Source: RGIG3872 sp045660245
GTDB lineage: Bacteria; Bacillota; Clostridia; Christensenellales; UBA1242
DNA length: 14,604 bases
Direction: 5' to 3'
Assembly (NCBI GenBank): GCA_045660245.1
Contig: JAZRDJ010000077.1
Location: forward strand, 1 to 14,604
In this document: piece by piece, positions 7,223-14,156 of the stretch
Numbering within the stretch: the first letter of the stretch is position 1
Layout of the letters: every line of letters begins with the position of its first letter
Notes under the pieces: model-generated
The model's database searches: none
What the model was told of the DNA's origin: nothing
Seen by the model: the letters and a program-made list of their open reading frames with translations, nothing else
Program-made: the position numbers and the translations under genes

Positions 7223-9169
7223 ATGGATATCAAATATACAACAAGAAGTTTATCAAAAAGGCTATTTGCGACGACAATCGCAATAGCCTTTTTTGTTTTT
7301 TTGCTTTTGATCAAAATCTTCATGCTCACAATTGTGAATTCTGGAGAAATTGTGGGGAAAGGTCTGTCGCAGTGGATGAGAGGACTTCCGCTTTCCGCAA
7401 ATCGAGGTAGCATCACGGACAGAAATGGTGTTGTGCTTGCATCGAGTTACACAACATATGACGTTTATGTTCGGCCCGCTGACATGGCTGACGCTTTTGA
7501 AATGAGTGTTTATCTCTCGCGTTATGTCAACAAAAGTCAAGAGTGGATTTATGAAAAGATCTATAAAAAGAACTATTCAGAAATCAAGGTTGCGACAGGA
7601 GTATCAAAATCAGTTGTTCAAGAGATGCTCACAAATTATTTGCCGGGAGTGTTTTTTGCAGAAAATACCACGCGGGAATATGAATATGGTGAGTTGTTGT
7701 CACAGATTTTGGGATTTGTCTCTGGTGACGGCATTGGACAGACTGGACTTGAAAAGTTCTATAACAAATATCTCGAGGGGATTGATGGCAAAAGTTTTGT
7801 CGAGAGTGACCTAAAGGGAACAACACTTGATTCCTCAACAACAACGTATTTGGATGCGATTGATGGGCTTTCGGTGAAACTTACAATTGACTATGGAATA
7901 CAACGCATTTTGGAAGAAGAAATACAGAGTGCATATCTCACAAACAATGCAACATCGGCGACAGGCATTGTGATGGATCCGAATACTGGTGAAATTTTGG
8001 GGATAGTGACAAAGCCATCGGTCGATCTTTCAAACCTGCCAAGAGATGATGTTGAACTCTTGATGAAACTTTCAAAAGCAACTGCAATCACTGACGCATA
8101 TGAACCTGGATCAACCTTCAAAATCATCACAACAGCCATTGCTATGCAAGAAGGTCTCACGAGTGTGCATGATTATTTTTACTGTCCTGGGTTCAGGGTC
8201 GCAAACGGAGTTCGCATCAATTGTCACAGGAGATCTGGTCATGGATCACAAAGTTTGACTCAGGGGCTTTGCAACAGTTGCAACTGCGTGTTCATGGAAC
8301 TGGTGAATAGAATTGGACTTTCAAAATTTTATGATTATCTCGAAAACTTTGGGCTCTCTACTGGATATCATTTGGATTTCCCTGGAGAAGGCAAGGGGAT
8401 TTTGATGCCAGAATCTGCAGTAACCGCGGGAGATTTGCTTCGCATGGGGTTTGGGCAAAGTATTGCGATCACACCACTCGGGCTTTTGACCAGTGTTTCA
8501 TGTATTGTGAATGGTGGGAATCTCATGCAACCATATCTCATGAAAGAAATATATGACAAATCTGGCAACGTATTGTATTCATCGCATAGCACAATGTTGA
8601 GAGAAGTTGTGGGTAAAACTGTTAGTCAATCAATCAACAAGATGCTTGAAGAAGTGGTGAGTAAAGGTGGTGGAAAAAAAGCATCAGTTGCTGGATACTC
8701 AATTGCAGGGAAAACGGGAACAGCGCAAAAGTATGAAAATGGGGCGATTGCATCAGGGAAATATATTGCATCATTTTTGGGTTATGCTCCATCAAACAAA
8801 CCAGACTATATCCTGCTCGTGATTGTTGATGAACCCAAAGGCGCATATTATGGTGGAACAGTTGCATCGCCTGTTGCAAAAAATATTTTTGAACGAATTT
8901 TTGAAGCAAAGCAGATTGAGCGAAATGACAATTTTGAAAAAGACAAAGAGGCATTGAAGCCCAAAATTGAAGTTCCAAATTTGACTGGCAAAAGCCTGAC
9001 TGAGTCAGTGACGATTTTGAACGCTTTGGGGCTTCAGTATTTGACACAAGGAAATGGCAAAAAAGTAACTGGTCAAATATCTCCACCAGGAACTTATGTT
9101 TGTGCAGGGGATATAATTCTTTTGATTTTTGAAGAGGAGAGCAATCATGACACTATGTCAAATAATTGA
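7223..9169 (+). CDS. ftsI: PASTA-domain class B penicillin-binding protein (septal transpeptidase, FtsI/PbpB/SpoVD type)
   Basis: 648 residues from this start. It cross-links peptidoglycan stem peptides at the outer membrane face, as partner of FtsW. It has one membrane segment (about 15-38), the class B dimerisation motif RGSITDRNG (61-69), and a transpeptidase domain with the nucleophile motif STFK (297-300, Ser297), SCN (352-354) and KTGT (497-500). A single C-terminal PASTA domain follows (about 582-638). C334 and C353 match the spacing of the redox-active pair known in Bacillus SpoVD; C321, C350 and C355 lie nearby. The start is uncertain: the ATG at 7223 has AGGGA at 7207-7211, while an in-frame ATG at 7193 (ten residues longer) has no visible ribosome binding site. 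A terminator-like hairpin lies within codons 11-24. The gene overlaps murE by 23 bases. Whether it serves vegetative division, sporulation or both cannot be told from sequence. Confidence 0.95.
   Translation: MDIKYTTRSLSKRLFATTIAIAFFVFLLLIKIFMLTIVNSGEIVGKGLSQWMRGLPLSANRGSITDRNGVVLASSYTTYDVYVRPADMADAFEMSVYLSRYVNKSQEWIYEKIYKKNYSEIKVATGVSKSVVQEMLTNYLPGVFFAENTTREYEYGELLSQILGFVSGDGIGQTGLEKFYNKYLEGIDGKSFVESDLKGTTLDSSTTTYLDAIDGLSVKLTIDYGIQRILEEEIQSAYLTNNATSATGIVMDPNTGEILGIVTKPSVDLSNLPRDDVELLMKLSKATAITDAYEPGSTFKIITTAIAMQEGLTSVHDYFYCPGFRVANGVRINCHRRSGHGSQSLTQGLCNSCNCVFMELVNRIGLSKFYDYLENFGLSTGYHLDFPGEGKGILMPESAVTAGDLLRMGFGQSIAITPLGLLTSVSCIVNGGNLMQPYLMKEIYDKSGNVLYSSHSTMLREVVGKTVSQSINKMLEEVVSKGGGKKASVAGYSIAGKTGTAQKYENGAIASGKYIASFLGYAPSNKPDYILLVIVDEPKGAYYGGTVASPVAKNIFERIFEAKQIERNDNFEKDKEALKPKIEVPNLTGKSLTESVTILNALGLQYLTQGNGKKVTGQISPPGTYVCAGDIILLIFEEESNHDTMSNN
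7255..7302 (+). terminator. Terminator-like hairpin inside the 5' end of the PBP gene
   Basis: AAAAAGGCTAT (7255-7265) and TGCGA (7267-7271) pair with TCGCA (7278-7282) and ATAGCCTTTTT (7283-7293). This gives 16 base pairs with one bulged T (7266) and a 6-base loop. The sequence then runs T-rich (one more T, a G, then seven T to 7302). The form is that of a Rho-independent terminator, but it lies within codons 11-24 of the PBP, encoding the start of the membrane segment. Phe codons (TTT) explain part of the T-tract but not the long complementarity. It could be an attenuator read when translation of the PBP is weak. The structure is seen directly; the function is inferred. Confidence 0.5.
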
Positions 9170-10583
9170 TGGCAAAGAAGCCGTTGTGTTTGGTGATGAG
9201 AATATTGAAGTAAAAGGTCTTTCGCATGATACGAGGGAAACAAAAGAAGGAGACATGTTTTTTTGTTTGAAGGGGGAGAATGTTGATGGTCATGAAAAGG
9301 CACATGAGGCAATCCAGAAAGGGGCAAAAGTAATCGTCTCTGAAAAACGATTGAATGTTCCTGAGGGCATCGCAAATGTGATTGTTGGTAGTACCAGAAG
9401 AGCAATGGCGGAGTTTGCGAGTATGTTTTTTGGCAATCCATCAAAAGACATGACGACCATCATGGTGACTGGAACAAATGGCAAGACAACTACAACTTAT
9501 TTTTTGAAAAAGATCTTTGAAGAAGCAAATAAAAAAGTGGGGGTTGTTGGAACAAACGGAGTGTTTTTTGGTGGCAAAAATTATCACACCGGAATGACCA
9601 CTCCAGACCCGATTTCGCTTCAAAACATATTGCGGGACATGAAGAATGATGGGGTGCAAGTTGTGCTCATGGAAATGTCGGCTCATGCGCTGTTTTATCA
9701 GAAAAATTGGGGTGTTATGTCAGACATAAGTATCTTTTCAAACCTCACACAAGACCATTTGGATTTCTTTTCAACCATGGAAAAATATGGTGAAGCAAAG
9801 AAACTTTTGTTTGATTCAAAGCACTCAAAGTTTGCAGTACTAAATAGCGATGACGACTTCTCAAAAAAGATCATTGATGGCATCAATATTCCATTTTTGA
9901 CATATGGCAAAAGAGCGGATGCTGACTACTATGCGACAAATATTGTTTCAAATTTTGGAGTGCAAAACTTTGATGTGGTCTTCAAAAATAAATCTGTGCA
10001 ATTTGAAATCAACATGTCTGGGCTTTTCAATGTTTCAAACGCATTGTCTGCAATTGTGGCAACGCATGTTTGTGGGGTTGATTTTGAGACAATAAAAAGA
10101 GGGATCAAAGCCCTTGAATATGTTCCCGGCAGGTTCAATTGTTATTCAAGGCACGGAAAGAATTTTGTCATTGATTATGCTCACTCGCCAGATGGGCTTG
10201 TGAATATTTTGTCGTCAACTCGGGAACTATTGAAACAAGGTGGAAAGTTGATTTCCGTGTTTGGTTGTGGTGGCAATCGCGACAAAACCAAAAGGCCGTT
10301 GATGGGGCAAATTTCAACAACGCTTGCAGATCTGTCTATTTTTACAAGTGACAATCCAAGGCTTGAAGATCCGTTGGATATCATTGCAGACATTGAAACA
10401 GGCGCAATTGGTGGCAGTAATTTTGTCATTGAGCCAAACAGAAAAGATGCGATCGCACTTGCATTTGCTTATGCAACGGACAAAGATATTATTGTGATTT
10501 CAGGCAAAGGGGCAGAAGATTATATTGATCAAAATGGAGAAAAAACTCATTATTCAGATGAAGAAACAATCAATGAATTATAG
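9147..10583 (+). CDS. murE: UDP-MurNAc-tripeptide synthetase MurE, predicted meso-diaminopimelate type
   Basis: 478 residues, typical of MurE. This cytoplasmic Mur ligase adds the third amino acid to UDP-MurNAc-L-Ala-D-Glu using ATP. Seen are the N-terminal substrate domain with SHDTR (26-30), the ATP-binding GTNGKTTTT (109-117), TTPDP (151-155), the E-x-SAHAL region (176-182), the NLTQDHLDF stretch (199-207) with a likely carbamylated lysine at 218 or 219, and DYAHSPD (343-349). NRDKTKRPLMG (377-387) and DNPR (402-405) follow. DNPR is the signature of enzymes that add meso-diaminopimelate; lysine-adding enzymes have other residues here. The ATG at 9147 has SD GAGGAG at 9134-9139 seven bases upstream. 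The start lies 23 bases inside the PBP gene, implying coupled translation; a TTG at 9129 would have no such site. No murF follows, unlike in many clostridial clusters. Confidence 0.96.
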   Translation: MTLCQIIDGKEAVVFGDENIEVKGLSHDTRETKEGDMFFCLKGENVDGHEKAHEAIQKGAKVIVSEKRLNVPEGIANVIVGSTRRAMAEFASMFFGNPSKDMTTIMVTGTNGKTTTTYFLKKIFEEANKKVGVVGTNGVFFGGKNYHTGMTTPDPISLQNILRDMKNDGVQVVLMEMSAHALFYQKNWGVMSDISIFSNLTQDHLDFFSTMEKYGEAKKLLFDSKHSKFAVLNSDDDFSKKIIDGINIPFLTYGKRADADYYATNIVSNFGVQNFDVVFKNKSVQFEINMSGLFNVSNALSAIVATHVCGVDFETIKRGIKALEYVPGRFNCYSRHGKNFVIDYAHSPDGLVNILSSTRELLKQGGKLISVFGCGGNRDKTKRPLMGQISTTLADLSIFTSDNPRLEDPLDIIADIETGAIGGSNFVIEPNRKDAIALAFAYATDKDIIVISGKGAEDYIDQNGEKTHYSDEETINEL

Positions 10584-10604
10584 TCAATTTTTCGGGAGAA
10601 GATT

Positions 10605-11615
10605 ATGTTGGATTTTTTGTTTTTTATTCAGGCATGTGTTTCGACATTTTTGCTTTCACTTATTTTGTCGCCAATTATCATTTCACTAATAAAGCGTGAA
10701 AAAGTCAAGCAGGTGATTTTGCATTATGTTGAAAATCATCAAAGCAAGGCCGGAACGCCAACAATGGGTGGGATTATTTTTCTTTTGAGCATCAGTATCA
10801 TGGCGTTTGTGTTTTTTCAAAATAGTTATACTCTTGCAGGTGTATCAATCCTTGTTTTTTTGGCTTATGGCATCAATGGTTTTTTGGATGATTTCATCAA
10901 GTTCAAGTTCAAAAGAAATTTGGGGCTCAAACCATATCAAAAACTAATTTTTCAACTCTTGATTGCTGGAGTTGTGGCATATTTTGTATATACGTCATCG
11001 CTTGTTGGATCGGTTTTGAATGTGCCTTTCACAAACATTTCTGTCGATGTTGGTTTTTGGATAATTCCAATTGTGATTGTTGTGTTTCTTGCTTGCACGA
11101 ACAGTGTGAATTTGACGGATGGTCTTGATGGTCTTGCATCTTCGACGGTTATGTGCTACATGCTCTCTTTTGTTTTTTTGATTCTTGTGATGATGAGTGG
11201 CAGGTTTGATGCGATGTCAACAATTCTTGCTTTTGAGTACAAAAACATTATTGTTCTTGCTTGCTCATGTGTGGGGGCAATGCTTTGTTTTTTGCTCTTT
11301 AATTGTTTTCCTGCAAAAATTTTCATGGGGGATACCGGATCTCTTGCACTCGGAGGACTTGTTGCATGCGTTTGCATTTTCACAAGAAACACATTGTTCA
11401 TTCCTGTTCTTGGTATAATGTTTGTTCTTTCGACCGTGTCAGTAATAATTCAAGTTGCATACTATAAACTAACAAAGAAAAGAGTATTTTTGATGGCACC
11501 GCTTCACCACCATTTTGAAAAAAAAGGTGTGTTTGAAGGGCGAATTGTGATGTGTTATTCAGTCATAACCTCAATTGTTGGACTTTTGACAGTGCTTCTC
11601 GAATTACTCTTTTGA
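10605..11615 (+). CDS. mraY: Phospho-N-acetylmuramoyl-pentapeptide-transferase MraY
   Basis: 336 residues, about ten membrane segments. MraY transfers phospho-MurNAc-pentapeptide from UDP to undecaprenyl phosphate at the inner face of the membrane, making lipid I. Diagnostic motifs are KAGTPTMGG (48-56), the aspartate pair in FLDD (93-96), NLTDGLDGL (169-177), MGDTGSLALGG (241-251) and the histidine cluster LHHHFE (300-305). These match the catalytic Mg-binding and substrate residues of the family. SD GGGAG at 10594-10598 lies six bases before the ATG, which is 21 bases after the murE stop. The gene is followed at a 21-base gap by murD. The murE-mraY-murD order without murF is that of Bacillus subtilis. 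Confidence 0.97.
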   Translation: MLDFLFFIQACVSTFLLSLILSPIIISLIKREKVKQVILHYVENHQSKAGTPTMGGIIFLLSISIMAFVFFQNSYTLAGVSILVFLAYGINGFLDDFIKFKFKRNLGLKPYQKLIFQLLIAGVVAYFVYTSSLVGSVLNVPFTNISVDVGFWIIPIVIVVFLACTNSVNLTDGLDGLASSTVMCYMLSFVFLILVMMSGRFDAMSTILAFEYKNIIVLACSCVGAMLCFLLFNCFPAKIFMGDTGSLALGGLVACVCIFTRNTLFIPVLGIMFVLSTVSVIIQVAYYKLTKKRVFLMAPLHHHFEKKGVFEGRIVMCYSVITSIVGLLTVLLELLF

Positions 11616-11636
11616 AAATAAAAAGTAGGAGAGTTT

Positions 11637-12974
11637 ATGCGAAGGGCACTGGTTGTTGGAAATGGAAAGAGCGGGAAAAGCGCTTGCAAAATGCTTGAAA
11701 AGTTGGGGTATATGGTTTATGTAACAGAAGACAAACAAAAAAATTTAAATAGGGTTTATAGAGATAGGTTCATGCAAAGCCTATCTCTTATTGTTTTGAG
11801 CCCAGGTATTCCAGCAAACCACAAAGTTGTGGAACTTGCAAAGTATTATGGGATTGATTTTTTGTGCGAGTTTGAACTTGGGACTCTGTTTTTGCAAACA
11901 AAAACAATTATGATAACGGGTACAAACGGAAAGACAACAACAACCATGCTCACACACAAATTGATGGAAAAGTCAAAGTTTGAGCGTGTGTTTATGGGTG
12001 GAAATGTGGGAATTCCTGTGTCATCATTTGCACTTGATGCGACAGCCAGGGATATTGCTGTGCTTGAGGCATCAAGTTTTCAACTTGAATACAAAAAAAG
12101 ATCAGCGCCAAATATTGCTGTATTTTTGAACATTGCGCCAGACCATTTGAGTAGGCATGGAACTATGGAAAAGTATTTGAATGCAAAACTCAAGATTTTT
12201 GAAGGACAAACAGAAAGTGATTTTGCGGTTATCAACTTTGACGACAAAGTACTCGTTGAAAAAACAAAACAAATAAAGGCTCAAAAATATTATTTTTCAA
12301 TTCAAAACAAAGTGAAAGGGTGTTATGTGGAAAATGGGAGCATATACTTTAATGATGAAAAGAACATAACAAAAATTGCAGAAACAAAAAACATCAAAAT
12401 CCTTGGAAATCACAACCTGCAAAATGCCTTGGCATCAGTTCTGGCTGCTGTGCTTGCGGGGCAAAATATTGAAAAAATCGAGGAAAACTTGTATTTGTTC
12501 AAAGGCGTTTCGCACAGGCTTGAGTGGATCATGGATTTTGGTGGTGTGAGTTTTTTCAATGACAGCAAGGCGACAAACATTGCAAGCACAATTGTTGCAA
12601 TGAATGCAATGACAAGTGACACAACAATTATTCTCGGTGGAAGCGACAAGGGGCTTGACTTTGATGAACTGTTCATGAATGTGCCTGAAAAAATCGTCAA
12701 TTTTGTTTGCATTGGAGAAACAAAGAACAAACTTATTGAGTCTGCAAAAAGGTGCAATGCAAAGAACGTTTATGAGGCAGAAAGTCTCAAAAAGGCTGTT
12801 GAACTCGGGGTGTCTTTGTCAAAAGTGGGAGACAATGTGCTTTTGTCACCAGCGTGTGCTAGTTTTGATATGTTCTCTTCATATGAAGAACGTGGAAAGA
12901 TTTTCACGAATATTGTGAGGGAAATGGCAAAACATGAAGACAAACTCAAAAGTAAAATTACTCAAAAAAAATAA
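11637..12974 (+). CDS. murD: UDP-N-acetylmuramoyl-L-alanine--D-glutamate ligase MurD
   Basis: 445 residues, the family's usual size. It adds D-glutamate to UDP-MurNAc-L-Ala with ATP, in the cytoplasm. Domain 1 (to about 90) begins with the Rossmann-like VVGNGKSGKSA (6-16) and has SPGIP (55-59). Domain 2 carries GTNGKTTTT (95-103), EASSFQLE (144-151), N-x-APDHL (165-171) and a candidate carbamyl-lysine at 184. Domain 3 has HRLEW (293-297), NDSKATN (308-314), GGSDKG (334-339) and LLSPACASFDMF (402-413), followed by EERG. SD AGGAGA (11627-11632) precedes the ATG by four bases. The Lys-rich tail (about 436-445) overlaps the start of ftsW by 41 bases. A second, weaker hairpin followed by a T-rich stretch lies in the coding region at 11760-11794. 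Confidence 0.97.
   Translation: MRRALVVGNGKSGKSACKMLEKLGYMVYVTEDKQKNLNRVYRDRFMQSLSLIVLSPGIPANHKVVELAKYYGIDFLCEFELGTLFLQTKTIMITGTNGKTTTTMLTHKLMEKSKFERVFMGGNVGIPVSSFALDATARDIAVLEASSFQLEYKKRSAPNIAVFLNIAPDHLSRHGTMEKYLNAKLKIFEGQTESDFAVINFDDKVLVEKTKQIKAQKYYFSIQNKVKGCYVENGSIYFNDEKNITKIAETKNIKILGNHNLQNALASVLAAVLAGQNIEKIEENLYLFKGVSHRLEWIMDFGGVSFFNDSKATNIASTIVAMNAMTSDTTIILGGSDKGLDFDELFMNVPEKIVNFVCIGETKNKLIESAKRCNAKNVYEAESLKKAVELGVSLSKVGDNVLLSPACASFDMFSSYEERGKIFTNIVREMAKHEDKLKSKITQKK
11760..11796 (+). other. Inverted repeat with T-rich tail inside murD
   Basis: AGAGATAGG (11760-11768) pairs perfectly with CCTATCTCT (11780-11788) across an 11-base loop, followed by TATTGTTTT. It is terminator-like but weaker than the hairpin in the PBP gene, being short in GC pairs and having an interrupted T-tract. 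It may be chance. Confidence 0.3.
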
Positions 12975-14067
12975 AACGCTTCCGGACATTGTTTTGCTTG
13001 TAACGGTTCTCTTGCTTGTTGTGTTTGGCTGTGTCATGGTGTACAGTGCAAGTTCATATTCCGCCGAACTCACATACAAAAGCAGCACGTTCTTTTTGAG
13101 GAAGCAAATTGTTGGTGTATTCATGGGACTTTGTGGACTTTTTTTCATGACTTTTTTCCCTTATCAAAAACTCAAAAAAATGAAATGGCCCTTGATTGCG
13201 GTTTCAGTTGTTTTGCTCTTGGCTGTTTTTTTGCCTGGTATTGGTGTTGAAAACTATGGGGCAAAGCGCTGGATAAACCTTGGAGTCACAACAATTCAAC
13301 CATCAGAAATTGCCAAATTTGCATTCATTGTTTTTTCTGCGAGTCTGCTTGCTGAAAAAACAACAAAAGTCAAAAACTTCAAAGATATTTTGCCGGTGCT
13401 GTGTGTTGGAGCGTTGTTTTGTCTTTTGATCATTGCAGAGCCCAACATGTCAATCACCATGTGTATGGGGCTCTTGATGATCGCAATGCTCTTTGTTGGT
13501 GGTGCGAGTTTCAAACACTTTTTGTGGCTCATGATACCGGCATTGTTGCTTGTTCCAGCACTCATAATCATGGAACCATACAGAATGAAACGTTTGGTCG
13601 CATTCTTGGATCCATGGGCATCAGCAAAAGGAGAAGGGTTCCAACTTGTTCAGTCGCTTTACTCAATTGCATCGGGATGTTGGTTTGGTGTTGGATTGTT
13701 TAATTCAAGGCAAAAATATCTTTTCTTGCCCTTTGCCGAAAGTGATTTTATTTTTTCAATAATAGCGGAAGAAACAGGGTTTGTCGGATGTTTGTTGCTT
13801 CTCGCATTATTCGTGATTTTGATTGTAAAAATCATTGCGATCGGCAAACGCGCAAAAGATCGCTTTGGCTGCTATTTATGCTCTGGCATTGCATGTTTGA
13901 TTGCCATTCAAGTGCTCTTGAATGTCGCAGTGGTCACAGGCTCAATCCCGCCAACAGGGCTTCCGTTGCCGTTTATCTCTGCCGGCTCAACAAGTTTGCT
14001 AGTTTTCATGAGTGCGATTGGGGTTGTGCTGAATGTCGACCGACAATCGCGTAAAACTCAAATCTGA
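12934..14067 (+). CDS. ftsW: Lipid II polymerase FtsW (SEDS family; FtsW/SpoVE type)
   Basis: 377 residues, polytopic. SEDS proteins polymerise glycan strands from lipid II and pair with a class B PBP, here encoded upstream in the same cluster. Seen are YGAKRWINLG (108-117), QPSEIAKF (122-129), AEPNMS (168-173), the R-L-x-x-FLDP loop (220-227), KGEGFQLVQSL (232-242), and ESDFIFSIIAEE (269-280), whose Asp271 corresponds to the catalytic aspartate region of RodA/FtsW. The C-terminal signature reads PTGLPLPFISAGSTSL (340-355). The usual form is PFxSYGGSS/TS, so Tyr and one Gly are replaced by Ala and Ser. The start at 12934 overlaps murD by 41 bases and has GAGGGA (12916-12921) 12 bases upstream; any later ATG would remove the first membrane segment. 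No murG follows. It could equally be SpoVE if the host sporulates. Confidence 0.94.
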   Translation: MKTNSKVKLLKKNKTLPDIVLLVTVLLLVVFGCVMVYSASSYSAELTYKSSTFFLRKQIVGVFMGLCGLFFMTFFPYQKLKKMKWPLIAVSVVLLLAVFLPGIGVENYGAKRWINLGVTTIQPSEIAKFAFIVFSASLLAEKTTKVKNFKDILPVLCVGALFCLLIIAEPNMSITMCMGLLMIAMLFVGGASFKHFLWLMIPALLLVPALIIMEPYRMKRLVAFLDPWASAKGEGFQLVQSLYSIASGCWFGVGLFNSRQKYLFLPFAESDFIFSIIAEETGFVGCLLLLALFVILIVKIIAIGKRAKDRFGCYLCSGIACLIAIQVLLNVAVVTGSIPPTGLPLPFISAGSTSLLVFMSAIGVVLNVDRQSRKTQI

Positions 14068-14078
14068 AATTTTTTATT

Positions 14079-14120
14079 AAAAATGTATACAAATTGCAAT
14101 CAAAGCGTATACATTTTTTT
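14079..14120 (+). terminator. Inverted repeat after ftsW, probable terminator of the dcw cluster
   Basis: AAAAATGTATAC (14079-14090) pairs over 12 bp with GTATACATTTTT (14107-14118), with a 16-base loop and T continuing to 14120. The position right after the last gene of the cluster supports a terminator. The stem is AT-rich and the loop large, so efficiency may be low. The right arm also overlaps a possible -35 for the next gene, so it could act as an operator (TGTATAC/GTATACA). Confidence 0.55.
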
Positions 14121-14136
14121 ATTTTTATGTTATCAT
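14108..14136 (+). promoter_or_regulatory. Possible promoter of the acetyltransferase gene
   Basis: TATACA (14108-14113, 4 of 6 matches to -35) and TATCAT (14131-14136, 5 of 6 to -10) are 17 bases apart, ending 20 bases before the start codon. The -35 lies in the right arm of the inverted repeat. The match is moderate in AT-rich DNA. Confidence 0.4.
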
Positions 14137-14156
14137 GCAAGCATAGGAGAAATGAT

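Noticed and set aside
8275..8286. 12-bp palindrome CAGTTGCAACTG at the SCN motif of the PBP
   Set aside because: It arises from the codons of the conserved Asn-Ser-Cys-Asn motif, lies deep inside the gene, and has no supporting context.
8634..9086. 150-codon open frame on the minus strand within the PBP gene
   Set aside because: It is antisense to a clear, motif-bearing gene, has a low-complexity Gln/Leu/Phe-rich composition typical of shadow frames, and no ribosome binding site was evident.
10712..10740. 9-bp stem with one wobble pair near the 5' end of mraY
   Set aside because: It has an 11-base loop and no T-tract afterwards, and AT-rich sequence gives such stems easily.
13328..13363. 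10-bp TTGTTTTTTC/GAAAAAACAA inverted repeat in ftsW
   Set aside because: It is almost entirely A-T pairs with a 16-base loop, explained by Phe and Lys codons, and no T-tract follows.
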